64,000 bases of DNA from Polyodon spathula. Lineage: Eukaryota > Chordata > Actinopteri > Acipenseriformes > Polyodontidae. The DNA is taken from the NCBI RefSeq assembly GCF_017654505.1, contig NC_054537.1:60724145-60788144 (forward strand), given 5' to 3'. The first letter of the stretch is position 1. Each line of letters begins with the position of its first letter. The notes beneath the pieces were generated by a model. The model saw only the letters and a program-made list of their open reading frames with translations. It was not told where the DNA came from and ran no database searches. The position numbers were made by a program, and so were the translations under genes. Shown here one piece after another: positions 1 to 17,982 of this stretch.

Positions 1-12
1 AACGGTATCCAA

Positions 13-105
13 GCAAAGCATTGGGTGGAATTTCTTTACCAAGCAGGAGAATGGAATTTGCAAACTCTGCCAAGGAAATATTTCATTCAAAGGAGGTGTA
101 GTGAA
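13..105 (+). pseudogene. BED zinc-finger fragment (hAT/ZBED type)
   Basis: One plus-strand frame reads like the first half of a BED zinc finger. It has a Trp-Asn-Phe-Phe core, then CKLCQGNISFKGG, that is, the first Cys-x2-Cys metal pair followed by the usual ISFKGG stretch. The frame stops soon after, so the segment that should carry the two zinc-binding histidines is missing. BED fingers bind DNA and sit at the N-terminus of many hAT transposases and host ZBED proteins. The left part lies at or beyond the window edge, so it could be the end of a longer element or a decayed scrap. No promoter or splice site is evident. The motif is visible; assignment to hAT rather than a host ZBED gene is inference. 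Confidence 0.6.

Positions 106-6435
<6,330 letters not shown>

Positions 6436-6503
<68 letters not shown>
6436..6503. repeat. (TC)n microsatellite, about 68 bp
   Basis: A perfect polypyrimidine array. The apparent Leu-Ser frame on plus and Arg-Glu frame on minus are repeat artefacts. A less regular ACATAC-rich stretch follows at 6640-6720. Confidence 0.99.
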
Positions 6504-6505
<2 letters not shown>

Positions 6506-7168
6506 CATTGCAAACACCCAATCCCGAATGAGAAAACAGTGACTCTTTATTTACAGCTGTGCCGGGACTCAATTGCTAATCATTCAATCTGGCCCTGGCA
6601 CAGTCTGCATGTGAACTAATTGTGACTTCCCTGTGCCACACACCAACATACATACACTATACACATACACATACACATTCACTATACACACTATACAAAA
6701 TAACCCACAATACACCCAAAACAATGGGTTGAAGTTTAAAATCCTATCACTGCGTGGAAATCAAAACCCAAGCTTTTGGGTGCACATGAAATTTTCATCT
6801 AAAGAGCATCAGCTCTGCATTTACTCAAACAGGGATGTTAAATCATTCAGATATCCTTGGCCTGAGATCACCGGCTTTTGAAAGATGCTCAGTTCAATTA
6901 ATATCAACTTATTACTGGAGTTTGAACCACGGGCACCTACATAGGGATTTGAAGTCAGCAGCTGTAGCGCCAATACTTAAAGATTTCTTACTAATATTTT
7001 TACTATCCACTTACATTAGGTTTGTAATCATTCTGAGTGGTTCTTGTTGCAATTATTCAAATATTGGATTTGTGTTTAGGCATCTGAGTTTAGGTGCTAC
7101 TCTTCAGTTCTTGTTGCCTGCTTAGACACAAGTAACATAGGGTAGATTAATAAGCACACCATCTAGAA

Positions 7169-7517
7169 CAGATGTTCTCAAACTTTTTGGACAGCGCTCC
7201 CCTTCCTTCCTCCTCTACCCATATGTACACACTATACCAGTAAAATAAAAAACCAACATGCCAATGGCTTCTGTATGTCACTGTTGCTGTTTTTCTTTCT
7301 GTTGTATGAACCAATCACCGATCCATCATATTAAGAGTAAACTTAACACTGCAAATAATAGTTTACTGATTGTGTCTAAAGCCTAATGTGCACACCACAT
7401 AGTAAACCGATAAACAACACACATCACCAGAAGGGAGCGGACTTCTTCCAGTAATACGCAAGCTTAAATAAAAGGCACCAGTCAGATGTAGTGTGGCCCC
7501 CAGTTTTAGAACCACTG
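7169..7517. mobile_element. Non-autonomous hAT-type element (MITE), 349 bp
   Basis: The left end begins CAGATGTTCTCAAACT and the right end, reverse-complemented, begins CAGTGGTTCTAAAACT, so the terminal inverted repeats match at about 13 of 16 positions and carry the CAG start common to hAT (Charlie-like) elements. Flanking octamers ATCTAGAA (7161-7168) and ATCTAGAT (7518-7525) differ at one base and fit an 8 bp target duplication with the CTAG core favoured by many hAT elements. No transposase frame is present, so it would have been moved in trans. Confidence 0.85.
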
Positions 7518-7525
7518 ATCTAGAT

Positions 7526-10420
7526 CACTACTAAAGGAAAATGTTTGCACCCCAGTGTGGAGGGTATTACCACTGTTATACTTTACCTTGTCCACAGTTA
7601 TACATCATTTTTAGACTGTTTTTTTTTAATCTGTACCCCTTCTGTCTGGAGGTTTCAGCTCAAGTACCACTTTACAATTATTGCTCTACTGAATGGTATC
7701 GCAGTTTCAATGACAGGTATTAAATTAATTTCTACCCATTTACATATATAATTTATGTCACAACAGCTTGGTTTAGGAAAGACTACCAAACATTTATTTT
7801 TAAAACTTCTAATTAAGTCTTTGGATGCACCGAATATGAAGGATATCTCTTCGGAAAAATACATATTCGCTTTCAACAAAGTTATTATACATAATCAAAA
7901 ATAGCCTGCACTGTCAATGTTTATCACATTACCATTTACTTCTCACCTCAGCATAATTGTGTGCCAACAAAAAAACAAAGGGACTCTATAACTTTCTGTG
8001 GCTTGGCACTTTCTCTAGACTGTTTTGTGTTTTCTTCCATCGTTATTGTTTTGCAAGTAGAAATGTATACATTTTTGACCCGAGAAAACGATACCGAGGA
8101 TAATCTGGATGGACAGTATACCAAACATCAAAACATATCCAACCAGCCGCTATTGGTGTTACTAAAATGCAGCCGAGCTTAATAAGTATGAGTATTGTGA
8201 TCATTATTTATGTTTACTGGAGCATTAAAGATTGGTCTTCACCGATTAGCATTCAATTAATACAATGAGTTGAAAAGTTCATGAGCAGCACAGACAGCAC
8301 TTCATTGATAAAGAATCACCAGACTCACGCTTCACCCGTACAAATCCGCCCAATCAAAATCATGCATGCGTACAGATGGATGATCATTTTGAAACTGTGG
8401 TTGGACTGTAATCTTTGAGCTGCAAAACAACAATGAATTTCAAGACCATTCTTTTCTTTTACTTTCAGTTTTATTTTAGCATTTCTGAGTCATCCTTGGT
8501 ACCCCCTATGACCCTTAGAGTTACCCCCAGGGGTATCCATATCACCAGTTGAAAACCCCTGGTTTAGATAATTAAAACAGGCCCAACAGTGTGTTCTTTT
8601 GTAGCTTATGTCTGTTGTTATTCATAGTGGTTCACCATCATCCTATTTGCTTGCACATCTAATGCTCATGGAAGCCACACACTGTTTAGTTTGGGGTTGT
8701 GTAAATAAGAACAAGCTTTCTTGAATAAAAGTGCTGTAAATGTAAAAGAAGCTTAACAGTTAATCTATGTTTTTCTTTAAATACAGTCAAAGGCTTAACT
8801 TGTAACCTTGTGCAGAACTATTGAAGAGCCATCTCCCCCACCCCTGTTGTTTGAACTGAACAGCCCTTTATCTTGCTTGTTACTCCCCACCCACCAACAC
8901 ACAGACACACGCACACAACTGAGGATCCAAACAGATCAGAGCGCATGGTTTGGGGAAGAGTGACATGTGGTTCATGGACCCCATAATTAGTTCCCCTTCC
9001 TCGCTCTGAGCTGTAATTAAATCTGTCACGTCTGCTCCACTGATTCATTTTATTGTCATTTAATTGCTCGACTGAATGCTTTATTTTGAAATGGCAACAT
9101 TTTACACATACAAATAACGTATAATTCTATTTTTTTGTGGACTTATGTGTGTATCTTGGGCAAGGATGTGTAAAACGAACATGTGTAGCAGCTTGATTTG
9201 AGATGGTCAGTTAGTTAGTTTTCTTAACACTGTAAATCCCTCAGTTTTTTAATTTAAATTGACTGACAGATTTATTTATGTGTTTGTTCAAATTAGTTTT
9301 GTTGTTTCTGCCATGCTTCCTCAGATCATCTGTCATAGTTGCAATATTTTTTTCACACTGATTGCAATGCAAGTCAGAATTACAAACATTTCTTTTTTTT
9401 TTTCAAAATCATATTTTAGTTTTGTGTAAAGCACAAAGACGCAGCATTTACATTTGTAAATGTTATCTAAATGTATTAGCATTCATGTAGAATGCACTAA
9501 AAATATAAATATACAATTACTGTACTGCCTCTAAAACATTTACAATTGTTATTGATGGTTCAACAAAATGCAGTGTATTTCTAATTGTGTATTAGTTAAC
9601 AATAAATAGATATTTTTTAAAGAACATTTAGATTAATTACAGTTTATGAAAACTTTTCCCAACATCCTTTAAAACAGTCCTTCAGTGTTAATGAATAGTT
9701 CCCATATAGATTACATTTGCATGTGCCTGTACTGTAGTTAGCTGGTGTGTTTGTTAATGCAGCAATTATTTGTATTTTGTGTTTCCCTACATACAGAGGT
9801 TTGATACAAGTGTGATGAAGTGAAACAATAAGTAATTATGATAGATGTCCTTCAAGTGTTTTCTAATTCCACATATATTAAAACACTTTTCCTTGCTCCT
9901 ACTTTGTACTTGGTATAAAAGTTTTTGCATATTAAAACATTGGTAATAAAAACTGTTTTAACCTCATGAGACAGTAAATGTGGACATAGTAATACTTATA
10001 TTGAAATATACTTGTTCTTTTAATACAGCGTTACAATCTGAAGCACCTTTTCTAAATTAGATTTTTATTATCAACACAACAGAGTACATACAGTTCTGTG
10101 CACTACATTTAATTGTATGTGCTATAGGATGTTCTTAATATTAATAAACAAACTACTGATACATGTTGACGTTCTGGGTTGGGAATTCACACTACAATTT
10201 TAAGTGTGGGTGTAACTGTAATATTTTAGATAGATATAATATCATGTATTTATTGTAAGCCTCAGTACAGTACAGTATATACAATATTCAGTACAGTGTT
10301 CAATGGTGTGTTTACTGCATGTGTTTGCACATATCTGTCTTAGTAATTGTTAGTAACACTGCAATTCTTCAACAGTGATAGTAAGTGCTGCCTATTAATC
10401 CCAAATACGATGTCGACATT
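7526..10420. other. No recognisable gene
   Basis: AT-rich DNA with short chance reading frames only. The one repeat-like segment (near 8486-8562) is listed separately. No splice-flanked exon or tRNA-like boxes were seen. Confidence 0.55.
8486..8562. mobile_element. Possible solitary hAT element end
   Basis: The segment ends in GTTGAAAACCCCTG, which read in reverse gives CAGGGGTTTTCAAC, a typical hAT-type terminus. It is preceded by GTACC- and CCCC-rich sequence often seen just inside such ends. I could not find the opposite end upstream, so the element may be truncated or this may be coincidence. Confidence 0.35.
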
Positions 10421-10429
10421 TGGGCTCCC

Positions 10430-10885
10430 AAACTTTTTTTTTTCCCTGCCATGTTGTTTCCAATGTCACAGCAGGGCTTTTGTGCCCCTATTTTATGACA
10501 GCTCTCGGTCACTGTCAAGCAAAGCGAAGGCGATTGCTGCTGCCCTGCCCTCTGGCCCTTGTCCTAAGCAGATTTTTGGGCAGAAGCTCCTCTCATGTGT
10601 CACTAATTGAAACGATTGGTGGAGGGGGCTGTGAGCTCACTTTGCCTGATTCAGGCTTATCTGCCAAGGGCTAAGCTAGGGAGGGGAAAAAAAAGAAGCA
10701 AAGCTTGCCTCATTCCAGCAGGGCTTAGGGCTTCTGGCCATCTGTCCACACATAGGAATCAACTGACAAGTAGGGGGACCACACTGAACAAGAACTGTGC
10801 AGAGAACAAATAGTACAACACAGACAACGCAGAACTACTTACAGTGGGAGCTGAAGCAGCACAGCAGCTCAGCAGGTCAGTACTA
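10430..10885. other. GC-richer block, possible conserved non-coding DNA
   Basis: This block is clearly less AT-rich than its surroundings and contains purine-rich and CAG-rich stretches. It ends in a run like CAGCAGCTCAGCAG followed by GTCAGT, which could be a splice donor. Frames of 68-87 codons overlap here in several phases and resemble nothing I know. It could be a non-coding first exon, an enhancer or chance composition. There is no conservation evidence in a single sequence, so this is only a pointer. Confidence 0.25.
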
Positions 10886-13005
10886 CTATAGCGGCTTCTT
10901 GACACTTTTCTTGTTTTTAAAAAAATCAATACAGGGTGAAGACATGCCTGTTCAGCAGTGGCATTGAATGTACTATAAGTACCCTAAAGCTTCCGGAGTC
11001 TGCTTAGAACACAACTCCAGAAACACTCGTGCTGCATCTTTTGTCATCTTAAGGGAATAAACAATGTTCCTGATTTGTTCTGAGCACTTACGAGAGGCCA
11101 CTGACAGTAAGTGGCCAAGGATTTTGTATTTATTTATTTATAGTCATGTACTGTGTTTTAGTGTATTAGTAAATTAAGATATATGCCACTTTCCATTTGA
11201 TACTGCAGCTGTTTTAAGAGTTTGAGAGGAATAGATTATTTACTTTAGGTGTACCAAGGAGTAACAGATAAGTGCTTTGGTAAATTTTGGGGACTATCAT
11301 GTTTTTTACTTGCTATAATAGTTCTCTGTGCAGTGCTGTAGTCGTTCTTCTTTCAATGCAGGAAAGCATTTCTGCTGTGTTGTTAAGCATGTTGCAAACT
11401 CTTTTTTTTGTGTCAAAATAACAAATAATAGGAAAAAGTGAAATGCAGGTGTAGCGAACACAGTTGCAGGTTGTATTGTATTGTACTGGTTTCCCCTAAG
11501 CTGCTGTGGAATCCATTCAGTTTACAAGGGGAGGGAGGTACTAAGCTGAAAATTGTATGAAAGCACAATATGTTCTTTAGGTTATCCAGACCTTTTCCTC
11601 TGAATAGTATTTACCGATTATTCTTTTCAGGAAGAGCAATACTGCTCATCATCAGTGTCTTATTATAGTGCACTTATAGAACTGGAAGTATATTTGTGTA
11701 ATTAATAAGGTTTTAGATATATTAATACAAGGGAATATTTCTCCATTAGTTCTAACTGCTGACTTCCTGTCACACACTGGGCTTACTGTTCTTCAGATAG
11801 ATTTACATTGGGTGTGCTCGCAACAGTATTCATCTGGATCTATTGAGACTGAATTTGTAGAAGTCAAAGTGCTGACAAAGTATGTCTTTATTCCATGTTG
11901 GCCTTCAAATCTGAGAGGCCTATGTTGTTATTTTGCTTCAATGTCATTTTATTTAGGCCAACTGGTTGCACTTGACCTAATGTAATATTCTGTGCATATT
12001 TTCGCTCATGTGTTTACGTGCTATGGTAAAGTTGTAGGACAATTTTAATGTTTATGAAGCATATGTCATAATGTAATCCCCCCTTGACAAAAACAGAGGC
12101 AAAAGGTTTATTTTTAGGACAATTTTCACAACATTTTTTTGGTCACAACTATAGACAGTTTCACTAGTCTGCTAGCACTTGGCTATTATTGCTGGAAATA
12201 CATTCCTGTATTGGTATCTAAATTAAACTATGGTAACATTTAGAATTACACACCTGACACATTTGTTTCTGTAGTCTTTCTAGTTGAGTTTTTTCAATAC
12301 TTTTCAATAAAATCTAGTCATTTTGTTTACTCAGGCTTGGTTTTGTAATGTAATGTTTTATTGTGGGCATGTGTGAAGCAGTATGTGAATATAAATTATT
12401 GAATGTGTATGCCTAATTGAATGGGTATATATTATTGAATTAGATGCACATTTTGCAGTGGTAAAGATATTTATGGACCTCCAGGAAGGACTTTCAAATT
12501 TAAAAAAAATCTACGGTATTAGAACACCTGTGGTGTTTACAGACAAGAAAAAAGGAATCCGTTTTAATAGTAAGCTAAATATTTTCAATTTAAATAATGA
12601 CCATTGTGTTAACATGGACCTAGATGTGCTTTCAAGAGGAAAATGACACTGGTTATTTAATAAATGAATCATTATGTAGAAGTAATATAATCTCCTCATT
12701 TTAACAATGAACATGACATATAAAAATGATAACACATGGTTTACATTATTAATTGCATGCCTTCTACAAAAATTACACAAGCAGTTTAGGTAAATAAATG
12801 TTGTTATTGTATGTATTTCCATAATTTGATTATCTCCACAAATCCCAGAACTGCATGTTAAACATATGTAGCAAATTTTAGAAAATAGCAAGTACAGTGT
12901 TACTAAAATGCAGTTTTTGTGTTTTGAAGATGTCACGAATATAAGATATTAATCTAGATATTAATCACTTCATTTCATGTGAAGTGTAAAACCCTTAGAA
13001 AAGTG
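10886..13005. other. No recognisable gene
   Basis: AT-rich DNA. A 141-codon open frame on the minus strand (12511-12936) is rich in Ile, Leu, Tyr and Cys with no domain I recognise, and is best read as chance in AT-rich sequence. Confidence 0.55.
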
Positions 13006-13009
13006 TACC

Positions 13010-13175
13010 ATGTTCATTTTGTATTTAACTATGCTTCCCCCATTCTTACACTGTACATTATTATGCTGTTCTATGGGTAACCATGTTTTTTTACTCTGCT
13101 TTACCATAGTTCCAAATAATTTCCCATGCTTGCCTGCACTTTACCATGGTTTCACTATGCTTGTATCACTATTTA
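13010..13175 (+). repeat. Degenerate TTACCATGG/TTCACTATGC repeat, copy 1
   Basis: Short units such as CTTTACCATGGTTTCACTATGC recur imperfectly here at roughly 20-50 bp spacing. Related stretches lie at 39700-39895 on the same strand and 46885-47010 on the opposite strand. I do not recognise the family. The reading frame across it reflects the repeat, not a gene. Confidence 0.55.
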
Positions 13176-13179
13176 TTAG

Positions 13180-14295
13180 GGAAGTGCTGCTGAGAATATC
13201 ATGTCACTCACTACAGTGCTTGCTGCACACATGAGTTATGACTTTCCAAACAGTGTTGGATTCAAACAGCTCAAAATGCATGTTGAGAAAATAAACATTT
13301 CTTTCTTCTCTTCTACGGCAGTTCTTCACTTTTTTTGTTTTACTGTACCTGGATTTTTAAACCCCAAGTGGGTATTGATATATAAGGGAGGAAATAAATA
13401 GGCTGCAAGGGTTTAGTATTAAGTAACAAATCCTGGCCTACAGGATTTAGCTGAGGTGATGAGGTTTGTTCAGTGCATTTACTTAATGAACTGGACCAGG
13501 AGAATGGCCTTCTGCCAGGTAGTACATCATGCCTTAATTCTCCCTGATTGATATGTGTTTCTCAGAACAAAATGAGCTGAGTGGGGAGGATTTCAATTAA
13601 AAACACCAACAGAAGGCCAGACACTGCATCACATAGAGACATTTGTATTGGCTTTTGTGGTTGCTTTATGATGGGATTTAAAAGTAGGATAATGCTAACC
13701 ATTAATTCATTCATTAATTTGCCTCTTTTGTGTGTGTGAAATCACATTTGCTTGCCCCTGTCTTCTATTTCAACCACTATTTTCAAACACAAATGACCAA
13801 AAATGAGGTATGTGTGCCTTTTACTGATTTACACATTTCAATACGGTTGTATGGTTCTAGTTTTCCTTGTCATGGTATTTTGGTTAAAAGAAGGAAACAA
13901 GTAGTGTGCAACTGGCTTTGGATTTAATGGTACCCTTTTTTGCAACTGGCACCTTTCAATATCGAGGTGAAAAGTGGGTATTTGAGTTGCATGTAAATAA
14001 TATAGTATACAATAGCTTTCTCCACAGTGGATTGATGTAGTTTGTATATGATGGTCCTAGCTTGACCCTAGCCTATGACACTAGGATACCAATCTACCTA
14101 ATACTTGTTCTATCATGTGCTATATTATTATCCACTGCAGGGCATGAAGTCCCGGTGTTGAGGATATGTTGGAGGCAGCTGTATAAATGCATGTCTAACT
14201 TTAAATCTTTTCTTATATCTGCAAAACCATTTATCAAATTGGTATGAAAGTTGGTACTGACATGTTTTAGCTTCCCCATGTGTTGCTACAACCGT
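13180..14295. other. No recognisable gene
   Basis: Only short chance reading frames. No repeat structure was recognised before the foldback element that begins near 14298. Confidence 0.5.
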
Positions 14296-14297
14296 TT

Positions 14298-14725
14298 AAA
14301 TAACATACCTCTAGTTTTTCTTTTCATTGCTAACATTCTGACAAATTTTTTACACTTAGAACTTTAAAGTCTGTTTCAAAGCTCTTTTCAAAATGTTCAC
14401 CCTAGTGCAGGGGTCGGCAAGCCTGGTCCTGGAGTGCTACAATCCTGCAGGTTTTATAGGTATCCCTTAATCGTCAATAGCTAAATACCTGAAACACATG
14501 GTAATTCGGACCAATTAAGTCAACCGTTAAATTAATTAATTTATTAAAGGGCTTGGGTAAATCAAAAACCTGAAGTGTCTGTGGCACTCCAGGACCTGGG
14601 TTGCCAACCCCTACACTAGGGTGAACATTTTGAAAAGAGCTTTGAAACATACTTTAAAGCTATAAGTGTAAAAAGTTGTCAGGATCTCAGCAATTAAAAG
14701 AAAAAGTACAGGTATGTTATTTATA
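14298..14725. mobile_element. Large foldback (palindromic) element
   Basis: Two arms of roughly 150 bp are near-perfect inverted copies. The left arm runs from about 14298 to 14455 and the right from about 14565 to 14725. The best block pairs TTCAAAATGTTCACCCTAGTG on the left with its exact complement on the right. The arms also share the outer AAATAACATACCT motif and the inner TCCTGGAGTG motif. About 110 bp of loop remains, with no coding capacity. Foldback organisation is typical of some hAT- and Foldback-type MITEs. No clear target duplication was found at the outer ends. Confidence 0.75.
14409..14613. mobile_element. hAT-like termini embedded in the foldback
   Basis: Inside the foldback, CAGGGGTCGGCAA (left) and the complement of TTGCCAACCCCTA (right) look like hAT terminal repeats. 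The flanking octamers CCCTAGTG and CACTAGGG have the CTAG core of hAT targets but are inverted complements rather than direct repeats. Either a hAT MITE sits in the middle of a palindromic target, or the whole foldback is one element and these are internal motifs. Confidence 0.5.
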
Positions 14726-14858
14726 GGATTATTGCCCACAATTCTCAAACAGGTAACACAGCAGTAACAGTCCATGATGTGATGCGGAACAGAAACGTCA
14801 GAGCACTTACTGTTATGTTTTGGGTTTTTTTAATCGCTCTTCCTGAAGTGAATTAGAG

Positions 14859-15117
14859 CAGTGTTTTTCAACCCACTGTGTCTGCTGGTTTTCATTCCAA
14901 CTGAGCTCTCAATTACTTAACTAGACCCTTAATTGAAAAGATAATTTGCTTAATTAGACCTTTTTAATTATTTTCGGCTCTTAAACAGTTGCAAAGTTAA
15001 AGTCACTTATAAAATATTATAGCAAACTTGAAATCTGCAACTGTTCTAAGAGCTGAAAACAATTAAAAAAGGTTTAACTTTAGGGTCTAGTTAAGTAACC
15101 GGAGTTGAAAACCATTG
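14859..15117. mobile_element. hAT-type foldback MITE, 259 bp
   Basis: The left end is CAGTGTTTTTCAAC and the right end in reverse complement is CAATGGTTTTCAAC. Flanking octamers AATTAGAG (14851-14858) and ATTTAGAG (15118-15125) differ at one base, fitting an 8 bp target duplication. The interior is itself an inverted repeat: CTTAACTAGACCC near the left is mirrored by GGGTCTAGTTAAG near the right, and the CAACTGTT/AGAGCTGAAAA motifs pair nearer the centre. No coding capacity. Confidence 0.85.
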
Positions 15118-15649
15118 ATTTAGAGGACAGATCACAAACCTCAGTGCAATAAAGTGGACATTTTGAAAACAGCTTTGAAACAAACCTATAACGTTGTATT
15201 TTTCAAAACCCTGTTACTTTTATTTAACAGTAATAGATTCCAATATATAAGGGTGTCTGTCTGTCTGTAGATCTGCCCATCTGTATATTACTACTACTAT
15301 TTTTACGTCTCTTGAGAACACAAGAGTTATTCCACATCCTGTAAATCATTTGTTTTAAAATAAACCTGTAGGTCTTAAATACTTGTTATCCAATTTTTAT
15401 TAAACTATTAATTGACATCTTATACTGTACTATTTTGAATTTCCAGCTGTGTTGGGGAATGTATTTATGTTACTGATATTCATATTTCTAATAAGTGTAG
15501 TGTAAGAAGAAGATCAATGAAAGTAAGTAGTGTCAAAGTCCCTGAATGAAAAAAACGAAGGAAATTTGCAAGGACCAGTGATCAGAAGATCTGCTTTGAC
15601 TAGTGTTAGTGGAGATGTCTCATTTCCAAGGACATCAAGAAACTACTGG

Positions 15650-15790
15650 GGTGTGATAGATGTAAGATGTTTACACCCTCTGAAGGAATTGAACCCGTGA
15701 CCTTGTGATGACCCAGAGAGGAGTCTGCCCTGGGTTCTCTACCATACACAATAGAGGGTTAACCCCAGACCAACCTCCACCCCAGAATTT
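15650..15790 (-). mobile_element. tRNA-derived SINE fragment
   Basis: On the minus strand TGGTAGAGAACC resembles a polymerase III A box and, about 45 bp on, GGTTCAATTCC closely matches a B box. The pair is embedded in non-tRNA sequence and no cloverleaf can be drawn, so a SINE head or decayed tRNA pseudogene fits better than a functional tRNA. No A-rich tail or target duplication was identified. Confidence 0.5.
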
Positions 15791-15794
15791 TGAA

Positions 15795-17980
15795 TCTTGG
15801 ATGAATGTAGCATGTACATTTTTTTAATGTGAGCCTCTACTACTAGTTTTTAATTGAGATACATTATATTTCCTGGAGTATTTAAAAAAAAAAAGATTAA
15901 TTTTATAGCTAAATAAATATTAGGCCTATTACGTGGTTATCTTTCCTAATGTATTTACTTTTTTCTGTGAGAGCAGCTGCCGCTTTCTCCAGAAGATGAG
16001 ATGCGTCAGCATTGCTTCAGCCCCACTCCGGCAGTCGAACCTGGGGCGAGCCCATTCCCTCTTCCCCTCGCCCGACACACTCTCCTTCTCGCACTTGGTT
16101 TGCTTGTCTGTCGCTTCGAACTGAACTCCCTACCGCCGTTTAGCCAGGCTATTTATAGTTTAAACACTGATAATTAAATTGATCCACGAGTGGGAAACTT
16201 ATCTTTTTTTTGTTAAATGTAGTGTTGAATACATGATGCTTTATGCATGGTTAATTCACGGAAAGTTCAATTTTTGCCTTCACTATAAGTGCATTATAGA
16301 GAGGGATTAGTTTTAGTTTGTATTTTAGTCAGATGTGTATTATTATTGCACTCTCCACCCCCTTCACCCATTATAACACTCTTCGTTTGTAACGCTCATG
16401 TTGTGTGTCCCTTGACCCGCGTTATAGCGACGGAGCATGGTATATACAATTGGATACATAGAGGCTATTGTTTGTTAAAAAAAAGAAAAAAGAAAGCATT
16501 ATTCAGCTAGGTCTCAAAACATACAAAAAGAAAAAAAAAAGGCTTTACTCTAGGACTGGAGAGTCACATCGCTGAGCCACAGTTGTAAAGACCAGAGAAG
16601 ATATATGAAATGTATAGCACTGTAAATAGTACACTTATAACAATGGACAAAGGAATTATCAAACTGACATAACATATTCTAACCATATGCTATATGCCTA
16701 GTAATTTAAAATCTGACATAGTGTAAGTTTACATAGAATTGCTGTCCTTTTGTCTGTCGGGCCCATTTGCAATGTATTCATGTGGGCATTGTGCTTGTGT
16801 GTATAAAGGCTTCTGGCAGGTAAAGCCTTTATGAATGCTACATAGTGTCAGAATTATTACAGCTTCTTTTAAGATCCAGAAGAATATATTTAACAGATGT
16901 TCTCTTTTTAATTAGAAGACTCTAGTTGGGAAACATCCTGGGGCTCTGATCTAATCATGCTGACTGAGGAGAATCAAAGGACTCCCTGTAACTCGCATGT
17001 CCAAAAGCAAGGACTGAACTTGGGCAATTTGTAGGCTTTCAAATCATACCCTTTATAATGCTAAGCAACAGCATGTCTTTGTCTGTAGCTTGTGTTGGTT
17101 GATTTATTTATTTTTTTTTGCATTATTGCATTGTAATAGTGTTTTACTGTTTACAGTATAATGTATGCTGTAATCAGTCTGGTTGCTATCAGCTGCTTTC
17201 CCTCCTGGGACAGCCTTGTAAATAAGATGTCAATGTCTCATATAGATGCTGGCAAAACCTTTCAACATGTTGAGGTTAATATTGTAACAGCAAATGTATG
17301 TCTAATTTAGAATTGTTTTCCTCTGCACCTCTTCCTGATTCTGATATGACTTGTGCTCAGTTGCAGTTTTCTGCAGGACCATGCAAAAACATCCACAAAG
17401 TATCTTTCATTTAATATTTTGTAATAATGGTTTAAAATGGACCAGCAGAGTCCGCTAACTGGAAAACAGATACATTTTTATGAAGCAGGGCAAATTACAG
17501 GAAAAAAGGCAGTTTCTGAGATAAACGTATTGGGTACAGTTTGGAGGAAAGTGCTTGGAATTACATTTCATCTTTGTCCCCTGACCCAGTGAGTGATAGA
17601 ACACAAATGGACCATGTTGTGGAAGAATCTGTTTACACCAACATGTTGGTCTCAGTTTATGTGCTACTTTTTTGTGGTATTTGATGACAGTGTATGAGTC
17701 TTCACCCAGAAGCTGCATTACTGACCAGTGCTTCTTGCTTCCAGCTGGCTGGAGGTGTTGTCAGCAGTGGTAGAGTATAACCATTTATATAGTTCATGTA
17801 TAGATTACAGAGGGGGGTAATTATGAGGCCATGATACACCGTTCAAATACCCAACTTGAGTCATAACTAGAAAGTCACAGGCTTTTATTATCTAAAGTTT
17901 TACATTAACATTTTAACATTTTAACATCTTAACATCTAGTAGTGGAAAAATTGTTAGCAAATGAAGTATTATTACCCCAA
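15795..17980. other. No recognisable gene
   Basis: Mostly AT-rich. A pyrimidine-rich stretch at 16000-16140 is locally richer in C but contains no motif I can name. A minus-strand frame of 87 codons (17455-17718) has several cysteines but no recognised domain. Confidence 0.5.
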
Positions 17981-17982
17981 TA

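Noticed and set aside
12511..12936. 141-codon minus-strand frame
   Set aside because: Biased composition from AT-rich DNA, no recognised motif or splice context.
15650..15790. Functional tRNA gene on the minus strand
   Set aside because: A and B boxes are present but no acceptor stem or anticodon arm can be paired; a SINE fragment fits better.
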